From the NCBI RefSeq assembly GCF_028471945.1, contig NZ_CP110128.1, positions 5,917,001-5,981,000 on the forward strand: DNA of 64,000 bases, given 5' to 3'. The notes beneath the pieces are model-generated. The model saw only the letters and a program-made list of their open reading frames with translations. It ran no database searches and was not told the origin of the DNA. Numbering within the stretch: the stretch's first letter is position 1; the number at the start of each line of letters is the position of its first letter. The stretch comes from Pseudomonas sp. WJP1 (GTDB taxonomy: Bacteria; Pseudomonadota; Gammaproteobacteria; Pseudomonadales; Pseudomonadaceae). The translations under genes were made by a program, and so were the position numbers. Below, one piece after another: positions 16,979 through 29,397 of this stretch.

Positions 16979-17075
16979 ACGCCATGAGCCTGTCCGTCAA
17001 CCTGTGACTACCTCCATCGGTGCCCCTACCAACGTTGATCCATGCCGCCTCAAAGCCTCTGGGAGATTGTTGCCT

Positions 17076-17315
17076 GAGTACATATCCATTGCTGCGGTAA
17101 CGACCACTTATGGTTTCGCCCTTACGGCGAGTCCCTTTTTCAAACGCCAAAAAGGAACCAAAAGGCTTTGCCCCACCACTTGGTGCCTCGCTAGGGCTCG
17201 GCATGCCCTCACTCCGGCATTGCTCCGTGGGTCGCCGCGATGGGCCATCCATGGCCCAGCGCGGCTAAACCGGCGTCCTGCCGGTTTCCCCACTGCGCAA
17301 TGCCTGCGTTCGGCC
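17076..17315 (-). repeat. Long imperfect repeat, left copy (inverted)
   Basis: About 240 bases that read, in reverse complement, as the element at 17589-17828. Shared blocks include GAGTACATATCCATT, CGGTAACG-CCACTTA, GGTTTCGCCCTTAC, GTGCCTCGCTA, CTCCGTGGGTCGCCGCGATG and GGCCATCCATGGCCCAGC. The copies diverge in the middle. I recall this element being abundant in P. fluorescens-group genomes; frames inside it are not protein-like. Confidence 0.85.
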
Positions 17316-17348
17316 ATCTTGGTTAATGGGGCACCCAAATCTACAGCC

Positions 17349-17377
17349 AAAGCGAGGCGGCCTTAAAGCCGACCTGA
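17349..17377 (+). repeat. 29-bp perfect inverted arm, left
   Basis: AAAGCGAGGCGG, then CCTTAAAGCCGACCTGA. Its exact reverse complement occurs at 17514-17542, flanking the REP doublet. Confidence 0.85.
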
Positions 17378-17400
17378 CTTTTGCAGATACCCCAATCCCC

Positions 17401-17490
17401 TGTAGGAGCCAGGCTTGCCGGCGAACCAGACGCTGCGGTGTATCTGTTGTACCGCGTTATCGTTCTTCGCCGGCAAGCCTGGCTCCTACA
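17401..17490. repeat. REP doublet (REPIN) inside the composite repeat
   Basis: TGTAGGAGCCAGGCTTGCCG with GCGAA, a 40-base spacer, then its exact inverse ending GGCTCCTACA. This is the standard Pseudomonas REP palindrome pair, able to fold into one long hairpin. Confidence 0.9.
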
Positions 17491-17513
17491 AAGGGAACGC
17501 GTACGGCTCCCGA

Positions 17514-17542
17514 TCAGGTCGGCTTTAAGGCCGCCTCGCTTT
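17514..17542 (-). repeat. 29-bp perfect inverted arm, right
   Basis: Exact reverse complement of 17349-17377 (begins TCAGGTCGGCTTTAAGG). It leads directly into the right long copy. Confidence 0.85.
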
Positions 17543-17588
17543 CGCGTTTGATCTTGATCTGGCTTTTGATTTTCTTGCCCCCTCGAGA

Positions 17589-17828
17589 GGCCGAGTGGAG
17601 GTTCTGCGCAGTGGGTAAACCGGCATGGATGCCGGTTTAGCCGCGCTGGGCCATGGATGGCCCATCGCGGCGACCCACGGAGCAGGACCGGAGCGAGGGT
17701 ATGCCGAGCCTTAGCGAGGCACCGAACGCCAGGGGTAAGAGCCCTTGGTTACTTGGGGCTCTTCCAAGTGACTCGCTGTAAGGGCGAAACCCTAAGTGGC
17801 CGTTACCGCAGGAATGGATATGTACTCC
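17589..17828 (+). repeat. Long imperfect repeat, right copy
   Basis: Inverse of 17076-17315. It contains local hairpins, for example AAACCGGCAT/ATGCCGGTTT and GGGCCATG/CATGGCCC-like pairs, and ends GGATATGTACTC. The structure density suggests a folded RNA or DNA element and not a gene. Confidence 0.85.
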
Positions 17829-17859
17829 GACAAAAATAAAGGTCGGCTATCAGGACGCC

Positions 17860-17884
17860 TTCGCCGGCAAGCCTGGCTCATACA
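17860..17884 (-). repeat. Single REP element
   Basis: TTCGCCGGCAAGCCTGGCTC followed by ATACA, a single half of the REP palindrome also found at 17401-17490. Confidence 0.8.
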
Positions 17885-18031
17885 AAAAATCTTTCCCACG
17901 CGCTGTGTCGGAAGCTCGATCTTTGCTCTTTGCGTAACAGTCCTTTCATGAATCCGCTCTTTTTCCTTTCCCCCAAGCCCCTTATCTTTGCCCGCACCAA
18001 ACAGCACTTGCCAAGCAAGAAGGTTTAAAAG

Positions 18032-18253
18032 ATGTCCAACAGTATGGGTATTGCCAGCGCTTTCGTTCTGTCTTCTCTGTTCCTGTCTCCGTTCGCCATG
18101 GCTGAAGAGTCGCAGGCTTTCGTCGCGCAAAATACCGCACGAGCCGCTGCGTACGAAGAGCACCAGATCGAGATGACCGCCAAAGCCCAGGAGACCACCC
18201 AAGCCCCACAAGCGTCGAGCATCCAGGCCAAACAGGCTGAGAAAGACAGCTGA
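18032..18253 (+). CDS. Small exported protein of unknown function
   Basis: A 73-residue protein with a signal peptide (about 1-24, ending SPFAMA before EESQAF). The mature part is about 49 residues, highly polar, rich in Ala, Gln, Glu and Lys, and lacks cysteine, so it is likely a helical or disordered periplasmic peptide. AGAAGG precedes the ATG by eight bases and a terminator follows, so it forms its own transcript. I recognise no family. Confidence 0.7.
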   Translation: MSNSMGIASAFVLSSLFLSPFAMAEESQAFVAQNTARAAAYEEHQIEMTAKAQETTQAPQASSIQAKQAEKDS

Positions 18254-18320
18254 TTTACGCGCATCGCTCCAGTTTCCCTCGACACTTTTCATCGGCTCTT
18301 CCCAATGAAAAGTTGTCTTC

Positions 18321-18348
18321 AAAGCCGCTGCCATCAGCGGCTTTTTTT
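18321..18348 (+). terminator. Intrinsic terminator after the small exported protein
   Basis: AAAGCCGCTG, a CCAT loop, CAGCGGCTTT and a T-run. Confidence 0.9.
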
Positions 18349-18449
18349 CGTTGAGTTTTTACAACCTGCTGCGCCCTCCCCGCCAAAAAAAAATTGCTGT
18401 GACTGCAAGAAAAGTGATGTATCCAGCTGACCCAGGAGCTTTACCCCAC

Positions 18450-19769
18450 GTGCGTTTCCCATTCAGTACATCTGCGCTGTTCGTTGCAATCGCTGCAACG
18501 ATGGCCGCCAATGCTCACGCCACCGATGATTCAACCGCCCAGGGTTTCGCCGAAGGCGCCAGCCTCACCCTCAACGCACGCAACTACTACATGAACCGCA
18601 ATCGCCAGCAGCAGGCCGACGACAACATTGAATGGGGTCAAGGCTTTCTGGGCATCTTCGAGTCGGGCTACACCGAAGGCAACGTCGGCTTCGGTTTCGA
18701 CGCCCACGCCATGCTCGGGCTCAAGCTCGACGGTGGCGGCGGCACGGACAATTCGAGCATCCTCCCGGTCAGCGATGGCAACGGCAAGGCACCGGGCTCG
18801 TTCTCCACTGCGGGCGGTACCCTGAAAATGCGTGCCTTCGATACCGAATTGAAGGCCGGCGACCTGTTTCTCGCCAACCCGGTGATTGCCGGCGGTGAAA
18901 CCCGCATGCTGCCGCAGACCTTCCGCGGCGTCAGCCTGACCAACCATAGCTTCGACGGCTGGCTGATCGAAGGCGGTCAAGCGAGCTTCACCAAACCGTA
19001 CAACCAAAGCGGCCATACCCGCATCGGTACGTCCTACGGCACCCTGGCCGAGGGTGATGAGAGCCGGCATCTCAACTGGGCGGGCGTGGCCTGGAGTGGT
19101 CTGCCAGGTTTGACCAGCAGTCTGTATGCCGCCGAACTCAAGGACATCTGGAACCAGTACTACTACGACCTGGACTACACCTATGCGCTCAACGAGGTGG
19201 TCAGCCTCAACCCGGGCCTGCACTTCTATCACACCCAGGACACGGGCGATGCGCTGCTGGGCCACATCGACAACAACACCTACAGCCTGCATTTCACCGT
19301 CGGCGTCGGCAATCACAGCGTCACCACCGCTTACCAGCGGGTCAACGGCAACACCCCGTTCGACTACATCAGCCAGGGCGACAGCGTCTTCCTCGACAAC
19401 TCCCAGCAATACTCGGACTTCAACGGCCCGAACGAACGCTCGTGGAAACTCAAGTACGCCTATGACTTTGTCGGGCTCGGCCTGCCGGGGCTGACCTCGG
19501 CGCTGTCCTACTCCCGCGGCAAGCTGGACCTGACCAAGGTCGATCCAGACAGCCCAGGGTACAGCGCGTGGTACAGCGCCGCCGGCAAAAACGCCAGGCA
19601 CTGGGAACGCGATATCGAACTCAGGTACGTGGTCCAGGCCGGCCAGGCGAAAAACCTCGCGCTGCGCCTGCAATGGGCAACCAACCGGGGCGGCAACGGG
19701 TATGGCGCACTGGACCAGGACACCGACGAGTACCGGGTGATTTTCGACTACCCGCTCAATGTCTTCTAA
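18450..19769 (+). CDS. OprD-family outer-membrane porin
   Basis: An outer-membrane beta-barrel protein of about 440 residues. A signal peptide ([23 protein letters not shown]) precedes [25 protein letters not shown], the usual OprD start; the barrel has alternating aromatic strands and ends in FDYPLNVF with a terminal Phe. OprD porins take up basic amino acids, small acids or other carbon sources; the specificity here is not readable. The GTG at 18450 has AGGAG upstream; an ATG at 18417 would give a longer leader. It stands alone between two terminators. Confidence 0.9.
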   Translation: MRFPFSTSALFVAIAATMAANAHATDDSTAQGFAEGASLTLNARNYYMNRNRQQQADDNIEWGQGFLGIFESGYTEGNVGFGFDAHAMLGLKLDGGGGTDNSSILPVSDGNGKAPGSFSTAGGTLKMRAFDTELKAGDLFLANPVIAGGETRMLPQTFRGVSLTNHSFDGWLIEGGQASFTKPYNQSGHTRIGTSYGTLAEGDESRHLNWAGVAWSGLPGLTSSLYAAELKDIWNQYYYDLDYTYALNEVVSLNPGLHFYHTQDTGDALLGHIDNNTYSLHFTVGVGNHSVTTAYQRVNGNTPFDYISQGDSVFLDNSQQYSDFNGPNERSWKLKYAYDFVGLGLPGLTSALSYSRGKLDLTKVDPDSPGYSAWYSAAGKNARHWERDIELRYVVQAGQAKNLALRLQWATNRGGNGYGALDQDTDEYRVIFDYPLNVF

Positions 19770-19781
19770 GCTTCAGTAAAC

Positions 19782-19815
19782 AAAAGGCCGGCAGGTTTTG
19801 CTGGCCTTTTTTTTT
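19782..19815 (+). terminator. Intrinsic terminator after the porin gene
   Basis: AAAAGGCC and GGCCTTTT form the outer stem, followed by nine T. Confidence 0.85.
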
Positions 19816-19918
19816 ATCCGGAGTGCGCAGGGATGCTGTGGATGTGACGGGTGTCCGGGACGCTGCCCGATTCTTGTAAAAGAATGTTCCCGACGCCTAG
19901 AAAGCAGAAGCCAGAATC

Positions 19919-21412
19919 ATGAGCGAGCGCAGCGCGACATTTCACCCAACAACCCCATCAACGCGTTCCGAGCGATTGGTGATTGTCGGCAGCGTGTTGA
20001 TGGTGATCGCCATCCTCGGCATCGTGGCGTTCCTGCTGGTGCGTGAGCGCGCCAATGCCGAACTGTCAGCCAGCCGCTCCGCCGCCAACATCGTGCAATT
20101 GATCGAAGCCGACGTCTTGCGTAACGTCGAGCTCTATGACGTCTCCTTGCTCGGCTTGATCGCGACCTCCCGACGTGAAGACCTCATGCAGGTTTCCCCG
20201 CAGATCCGTCATCTGGCCTTGTTCGATCGCGCCACCGCGGCACCCTACAAGGGTGACATCCTGTTGCTCGACCAGCAGGGCAACGTGGTCGCCGACTCGG
20301 CTTCGCGAGAACCCAGGACGGGCAACTTCGCCGACCGCGAATACTTCCAGTCCCACGTGAACAACAGCGACCCGAGCATGTTCATCAGCCGCCCTTTTCG
20401 CTCCCGGCTGGCAAACAGCGAATGGCGCATCAGCTTCAGTCGCCGGATCAGCGGCGCCCAGGGCGAGTTCCTCGGGGTCGCCGAAGCGGCCATGCGCCTG
20501 AGCTACTTCGAGCAACTGTTCAACAGCTTGAACATCGGTCCTGACAGCTCGATAAGCCTGATCAACAAGGATGGAATTCTGCTGGCCCAGGTGCCTCGCC
20601 TGGGCGAAGACCTGACCGGCGCGGACTTCAGCAACCGCCCCAATTTCCAGCGTATCGTCAAGGAAGGTAACGGCAGCTTCAGCAGTGTCTCGGCTCGCTA
20701 TCAGGACCAGCGGCTCTATACCTTTTCCCAGGTTGGCAATCTGCCGCTGATTGTCATCGTAGCGCTGTCGGGCGCAGAGGTGTTTGCTTCGTGGCAACGC
20801 ACGGCGATAGGGGTCAGCGTGGCCACGGTAGCCCTGTGTGCGTGCCTGCTGTGGCTGACCTGGTTGCTCTGCCGCGAACTGCGCCTGCGCCACCATGCCG
20901 AGCTGGAACTGGCGCAACTGGCCGCTACCGATGCCTTGACCGGCCTGGCGAACCGCCGCACGCTCGACCAGACGTTGCGCCATGAGTGGTTTCGCGCGCA
21001 GCGTTCCGGTAAGCCACTGTCGCTGCTGATGATCGACGCCGATCACTTCAAGGCCTTCAACGACCGCCATGGCCATCAAGCCGGTGACGAGGCTTTGCGC
21101 GCGGTGGCCAATGTGCTGCGCACCCACGTACGGCGACCTGCCGACCTGGTCGCGCGCTACGGTGGCGAGGAGTTTTCGGTGGTCCTGGCGGAAACCGACA
21201 TGGCGGGCGCACAACAGATCGCCGAGCGTATTCGAGAAGCGGTCGAGCAGTTACCGCCGATCGACGGCGCCGACTCGCCGATTACCGTTAGCATTGGCAT
21301 CAGTACCTGGAATGCCTGCGCCGACATCAACCTGGAGGTGCTGATGTTTGCCGCGGACAAGGCGTTGTATCAAGCCAAGGAGACTGGACGTAACCGGGTG
21401 GTAGCGCTGTAG
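19919..21412 (+). CDS. Membrane diguanylate cyclase with periplasmic Cache sensor
   Basis: A 497-residue protein making the second messenger c-di-GMP from two GTP. A membrane helix (about 21-41) precedes a periplasmic dCache-type sensor (about 45-285, with DREYFQSHV and GNGSFSSVSARY), a second helix (about 292-318) and a GGDEF domain (about 335-497). The active site is GGEEF (415-419) and the product-inhibition site RPAD (406-409) is correctly placed five residues before it, so the enzyme should be active and feedback-inhibited. The ligand sensed is unknown. It converges with lpxC. Confidence 0.93.
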   Translation: MSERSATFHPTTPSTRSERLVIVGSVLMVIAILGIVAFLLVRERANAELSASRSAANIVQLIEADVLRNVELYDVSLLGLIATSRREDLMQVSPQIRHLALFDRATAAPYKGDILLLDQQGNVVADSASREPRTGNFADREYFQSHVNNSDPSMFISRPFRSRLANSEWRISFSRRISGAQGEFLGVAEAAMRLSYFEQLFNSLNIGPDSSISLINKDGILLAQVPRLGEDLTGADFSNRPNFQRIVKEGNGSFSSVSARYQDQRLYTFSQVGNLPLIVIVALSGAEVFASWQRTAIGVSVATVALCACLLWLTWLLCRELRLRHHAELELAQLAATDALTGLANRRTLDQTLRHEWFRAQRSGKPLSLLMIDADHFKAFNDRHGHQAGDEALRAVANVLRTHVRRPADLVARYGGEEFSVVLAETDMAGAQQIAERIREAVEQLPPIDGADSPITVSIGISTWNACADINLEVLMFAADKALYQAKETGRNRVVAL

Positions 21413-21417
21413 GGGCA

Positions 21418-21450
21418 TAAAAAAAGGCCACCCGAAGGCAGCCTTTAAAA
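21418..21450. terminator. Bidirectional terminator between the cyclase gene and lpxC
   Basis: AAAGGC and GCCTTT stems with a TTCG-type tip on the lpxC strand, flanked by A and T runs on both sides. Confidence 0.7.
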
Positions 21451-21469
21451 AACTAGAGAGGTTTTTTAC

Positions 21470-22417
<948 letters not shown>

Positions 22418-22493
22418 TCAACAAAGGCTGGCGATGATAGCAGACCACGCCTTTGCTGAACACCAATCACCTTCATAGCCCTGATACATTTCA

Positions 22494-23687
22494 TCAATCG
22501 GCCTGACGACGCAGGAAGGCCGGGATGTCCAGGTAGTCCAGATCATCTTGCGGATTCATCTTCGCGGCAGCCGCAGCACCGGCCTGGGCCTGGTTGCGCA
22601 TGACGGTCGGACGGTCCAGGTCACGGTAGTTAACCGCTGGAGCTTCCTGACGAACAGGGGCCTGTTGTTGCGGCTGGGAAGCCATCGACGTGTGCACGGT
22701 ATTGTCGATGATCTTCACCGGCTTCTCGATTTTAGCGCCCAAACCGGTCGCAACGACAGTCACGTGCAGCTCATCGCGCATGTCCGGATCGATCACGGTA
22801 CCGACCTTGACCATGGCGTGCTCGGAAGCGAAGGCTTCGATGATGCTACCCACGTCGGAGTACTCACCCAGGGACAGGTCAGGACCGGCGGTGATGTTGA
22901 CCAGGATGCCGCGTGCACCTTGCAGGTTCACGTCTTCGAGCAACGGGTTGCGAATGGCCGCTTCGGTGGCCTCGCGTGCACGGTTCGGACCGCTGGCGCA
23001 GCCAGTGCCCATCATCGCCATGCCCATTTCGCTCATCACGGTGCGTACGTCGGCAAAATCGACGTTGATCATGCCCGGACGCTTGATGATGTCGGAGATA
23101 CCGCGAACGGCGCCGGCCAGTACATCGTCAGCCTTGGCGAAAGCCGACAGCAGGCTGGCGTCCTTACCGAGGATGGTCAGCAGCTTCTCGTTGGGAATGG
23201 TGATCAACGAGTCGACGCTTTCCGACAGCAGGCGGATGCCTTCGTCGGCGAGCTGCATGCGCTTGCGACCTTCGAACGGGAACGGACGGGTCACCACCGC
23301 AACGGTGAGAATGCCCATTTCCTTGGCCACTTCAGCAATGATCGGCGCAGCACCGGTACCGGTACCACCGCCCATGCCGGTGGTGATGAACACCATGTTG
23401 GTGCCCTGCAGGACTTCGGCAATGCGCTCACGGTCTTCGAGAGCGGCCTGACGACCTACTTCAGGGTTGGCACCGGCGCCCAGACCTTTGGTCACGCTGG
23501 TACCCAGTTGCAGGATGGTCCGCGCGCTGATGCTCTTGAGCGCCTGGGCATCAGTGTTGGCGCAGATGAACTCGACGCCTTCAATGTTGCTCTTGACCAT
23601 GTGATTCACGGCGTTGCCGCCGCCACCGCCTACACCGATAACTTTAATAACCGGGCTTGCGGGGATGTTGTCTACGAGTTCGAACAT
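22494..23687 (-). CDS. ftsZ: Cell division GTPase FtsZ
   Basis: A 397-residue tubulin homologue that polymerises into the Z ring. The GTP signature GGGTGTG is at 106-112, the glycine-rich N-terminal loop is present, and the catalytic T7 loop lies within NVDFADVRTVM. A Pro/Gln/Ala-rich linker (about 320-380) leads to the conserved tail peptide DYLDIPAFLRRQAD, which binds FtsA, ZipA and other partners. A 78-base gap after ftsA may contain an extra promoter. AGGAGAGGG-like sequence precedes the ATG. Confidence 0.98.
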   Translation of the reverse strand: MFELVDNIPASPVIKVIGVGGGGGNAVNHMVKSNIEGVEFICANTDAQALKSISARTILQLGTSVTKGLGAGANPEVGRQAALEDRERIAEVLQGTNMVFITTGMGGGTGTGAAPIIAEVAKEMGILTVAVVTRPFPFEGRKRMQLADEGIRLLSESVDSLITIPNEKLLTILGKDASLLSAFAKADDVLAGAVRGISDIIKRPGMINVDFADVRTVMSEMGMAMMGTGCASGPNRAREATEAAIRNPLLEDVNLQGARGILVNITAGPDLSLGEYSDVGSIIEAFASEHAMVKVGTVIDPDMRDELHVTVVATGLGAKIEKPVKIIDNTVHTSMASQPQQQAPVRQEAPAVNYRDLDRPTVMRNQAQAGAAAAAKMNPQDDLDYLDIPAFLRRQAD

Positions 23688-23765
23688 TTTCCCTCTCCTT
23701 TACGTTCTCTAGTTTTTTCGCCTACTGCCTGTATCTACAACGGTGTAACGGTGTTGCGGTAAATC

Positions 23766-25025
23766 TTAGAAATTGCCCTGGACCCAGCTCTTGATGCGAT
23801 CGAGCAAGGCACCTTTGGGTTCTTCGTTGCTGAAGCTGTCGCGGCTGCCGATACCCGAGAACGAGATGCCGTCGGATTGCTTCTGCAGGCCGTACATCAA
23901 CAGGCCAACGCCCGTGGAATAAATCGGGTTGCGCACTACGTCATCCAGGCCCTTGACGCCATGGGGCACGCCCAGGCGAACCGGCATGTGGAAGATTTCC
24001 TCGGCCAGTTCCGTGGCGCCTTCCATCTTCGCCGTACCGCCGGTCAACACGATGCCGGCCGGGATCAGGTCTTCGTAGCCACTGCGACGCAGCTCGGCCT
24101 GGATCAGCGTGAACAGCTCGTCGTAACGCGGCTCGACCACTTCGGCCAGGGCCTGGCGGGACAGCTCGCGCGGCGGACGGTCGCCGACGCTCGGGACCTT
24201 GATGGTTTCACCGGCACCCGCCAGTTTGGCCAGGGCACAGGCATAACGAATCTTGATTTCTTCGGCGTACTGGGTCGGGGTGCGCAACGCCATGGCGATG
24301 TCGTTGGTCACCTGGTCGCCCGCGATCGGGATCACCGCGGTGTGGCGGATTGCGCCTTCGGTGAAGATCGCGATGTCGGTGGTGCCGCCACCGATGTCCA
24401 CCAGGCACACGCCCAGCTCTTTCTCGTCATCGGTCAGCACCGAGTAGGCGGATGCCAGCTGCTCGAGAATGATGTCGTCGATTTCCAGGCCGCAGCGGCG
24501 CACGCATTTTTCAATGTTCTGTGCGGCGTTGACGGCGCAGGTGACCACGTGGACCTTGGCTTCCAGACGCACACCGGACATGCCCAGTGGCTCGCGGACG
24601 CCTTCCTGGTTATCGATCACGTAATCCTGCGGCAGGGTGTGCAGCACCCGCTGGTCAGCCGGGATCGCCACGGCCTGGGCGGCGTCGAGTACGCGCTCAA
24701 GGTCGGCGGAACTGACTTCGCGATCACGAATCGCCACGATGCCGTGGGAGTTCAGGCTGCGGATATGGTTGCCCGCCACGCCGACAAATGCCGAGTGGAT
24801 GCGACAGCCAGCCATCAGCTGCGCTTCTTCGATGGCGCGCTGGATCGACTGCACGGTGGACTCGATGTTCACCACCACGCCTTTCTTCAGGCCACGGGAC
24901 GGATGGGTGCCGATCCCGACGATTTCCAGCGTGCCGTCGTCCGCGACCTCGCCGACCAGCGCCACCACCTTGGAGGTGCCGATATCGAGACCGACGATCA
25001 TTTTGCCGCTTTGCACGTTTGCCAT
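23766..25025 (-). CDS. ftsA: Cell division protein FtsA
   Basis: A 419-residue actin-like ATPase that tethers FtsZ to the membrane and recruits later division proteins. The phosphate-binding motifs VGLDIGTSKV and LVDIGGGTTDIA are present, and the protein ends in an amphipathic helix (LLDRIKSWVQGNF) that acts as membrane anchor. It follows ftsQ by 15 bases. Confidence 0.97.
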   Translation of the reverse strand: MANVQSGKMIVGLDIGTSKVVALVGEVADDGTLEIVGIGTHPSRGLKKGVVVNIESTVQSIQRAIEEAQLMAGCRIHSAFVGVAGNHIRSLNSHGIVAIRDREVSSADLERVLDAAQAVAIPADQRVLHTLPQDYVIDNQEGVREPLGMSGVRLEAKVHVVTCAVNAAQNIEKCVRRCGLEIDDIILEQLASAYSVLTDDEKELGVCLVDIGGGTTDIAIFTEGAIRHTAVIPIAGDQVTNDIAMALRTPTQYAEEIKIRYACALAKLAGAGETIKVPSVGDRPPRELSRQALAEVVEPRYDELFTLIQAELRRSGYEDLIPAGIVLTGGTAKMEGATELAEEIFHMPVRLGVPHGVKGLDDVVRNPIYSTGVGLLMYGLQKQSDGISFSGIGSRDSFSNEEPKGALLDRIKSWVQGNF

Positions 25026-25040
25026 GGGGTCCTGCCTCTC

Positions 25041-25907
25041 TTAATTCTTCGCGACAGCGGGTTGGGCTGTCGTCGGCGCTACTGGTTCGCGCCAGCCAAC
25101 GGCGAGGCCGTTGGCGTAGCGCAGATCGATGCGCGCAATGTTCGTAATCTGCTCTTTGAGCGTCTTGTCATAGATGGCAATGAAACGGCGCATCTTTTCC
25201 ACCAGGTTGCCGCGTCCGAGCAGCAGTTCGATCCCGGGCCCGGCACTGCCAGGACCGGTCGTCAGGAACCAGCTGCCTCGCTCGCGCAACTCCAGGCGCG
25301 CAATCGAGAAGCCCAATGGCCTGAGCAACTGGCTCAGTACCTGATATTGCTGCATCACCTGCTGTTGGGCCCGCTGTGGACCAAACAACTGCGGCAAGTG
25401 TTCGTAATTGGCCAGTTCGCGCGGGGTAAACGCCTGACCCTGGTTGTTGAGCAGCGATTCGTCGCCCCAACGGGCCACCGGCAGTTGTTCCTCCAGGCGA
25501 ATCACCACCTGGTCCGGCCACACCCTGCGCACTTCGGCGTGGGCAATCCATGGCATCGTTTCAAGCTCGGTGCGCATGCTCTCCAGGTCGATGGTGAAGA
25601 AGCTCGACGCCACGAAAGGGGCGATTCGCTGCTGCACCGCTTGCTGGCTGATGTAGCTCAGGTCGCCCTGCACCGCGATCTTGGTGATCGGCCGGTCGGC
25701 GTACGGCAGCAAACGCTGCGCGCCTTCATAAGTACCGAACCCCAACGCGACCAGCAGCACTGGCCAGAACAGGGCTTTGAGCACACCGAAGTTGGCTTTC
25801 GGCAGGCGCGCGGACATCGGCTCTTTGGCCACCATTCGGCTGGCACCCCGCGGCACCGGCTTGCGGCCGGGTACGGGTGGCTGATGTCTCAACTGTGCGC
25901 CTTGCAT
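25041..25907 (-). CDS. ftsQ: Cell division protein FtsQ
   Basis: A 288-residue bitopic protein linking early and late divisome parts with FtsL and FtsB. A basic cytoplasmic tail (1-40) precedes one membrane helix (about 45-65, [21 protein letters not shown]), then the POTRA domain (about 76-145, [19 protein letters not shown]) and the FtsQ domain with [17 protein letters not shown]. The start MQGAQLRHQ was chosen by length; it lies four bases after ddlB, in keeping with the tight cluster. Confidence 0.95.
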   Translation of the reverse strand: MQGAQLRHQPPVPGRKPVPRGASRMVAKEPMSARLPKANFGVLKALFWPVLLVALGFGTYEGAQRLLPYADRPITKIAVQGDLSYISQQAVQQRIAPFVASSFFTIDLESMRTELETMPWIAHAEVRRVWPDQVVIRLEEQLPVARWGDESLLNNQGQAFTPRELANYEHLPQLFGPQRAQQQVMQQYQVLSQLLRPLGFSIARLELRERGSWFLTTGPGSAGPGIELLLGRGNLVEKMRRFIAIYDKTLKEQITNIARIDLRYANGLAVGWREPVAPTTAQPAVAKN

Positions 25908-25911
25908 GGTC

Positions 25912-28326
<2,415 letters not shown>

Positions 28327-28334
<8 letters not shown>

Positions 28335-29397
28335 GGGCCACCTCCAGGCAGGTATCGACCACGTTACGGGTGGCATCGGGTTTGGCCAGGCGGCGGGCCG
28401 CAGTGGCCATATCGTTGAGTCGTTGTGGTTGCATCAGGACCTCTGTCAGGCGCGCGGCAAGATCCGCTGCACCGGTCGTTCTTTGTGGCATCAGGAAGGC
28501 AGCGCCTTCACGGGCCAAATAATCGGCGTTGCGGGTCTGGTGATCGTCGATCGCGTGGGGCAACGGCACCAGCATCGAGGGCAGACCGGCGGCGGCCAGT
28601 TCACTGATGGTCAGCGCACCTGCGCGACACACCACCAGGTCGGCCCAGCCATAGGCTTGGGCCATGTCTTTGATGAACGGCTGCACTTGCGCCTCGACGC
28701 CAGCCGCGAGGTAGCGCTGCGCAGTCACTTCATCGTGGTTTTTGCCGGCCTGATGGAACACGTCCGGGCGCAGGTCGACGGCGACTTGCGACAGGGCTTC
28801 AGGCAGCAGCTTGTTCAACGGTTCTGCGCCCAGGCTTCCGCCCAGGATCAGCAAACGCGCCTTGCGACCGGCCAGGGCTGGTCGCGGTGTTTCGAGGAAC
28901 AGCTCGGTGCGCACCGGATTACCGGTGGTCCGACGGCCGCTCGACAGGGTAAAGGTGTCGGGGAACGCTTCACAGACCCGGGCGGCCAACGGCACCAGCA
29001 ACCGATTGGCGGTACCCGCCACGGCGTTCTGTTCGTGAACGATTACCGGCACGCCGGCCAGTTTGGCTGCGACACCGCCAGGACCGGTCACATAACCACC
29101 AAAGCCCACCACGCAAGCCGGCTGCAAACGACGAATGATCGCCCGCGCCTGCCAGACCGATTTGAGCAACATGAACGGCGCCTTGAGCAGGGACAACTTG
29201 CCCTTGCCGCGCAAACCGCTGGCGTTGATCCGGTGCAGCTCGATACCGGCCGCCGGGACCAGCTCGTTCTCGATGCCGCGCGGTGTGCCCAGCCAGTGCA
29301 CGGTGTAGCCGCGGGACTGGAATTCGCGGGCACAGGCCAGTGCGGGGAACACGTGGCCCCCGGTGCCGCCGGCCATGATCAATACGTTAGCGCCCAT
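28327..29397 (-). CDS. murG: UDP-GlcNAc:undecaprenyl-PP-MurNAc-pentapeptide GlcNAc transferase
   Basis: A 356-residue peripheral membrane glycosyltransferase that converts lipid I to lipid II. N-terminal [25 protein letters not shown] and [12 protein letters not shown], and the C-terminal acceptor loop [19 protein letters not shown] with [14 protein letters not shown] are intact. The start [11 protein letters not shown] overlaps the ftsW end by 11 bases. Confidence 0.97.

Noticed and set aside
17076..17828. An insertion sequence
   Set aside because: There is inverted symmetry but no transposase frame and no clear target duplication; better described as a non-coding repeat.
16887..17839. Several open frames of 60-160 codons in the repeat patch
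   Set aside because: They follow the repeat copies on both strands, lack ribosome binding sites and show no protein-like composition.
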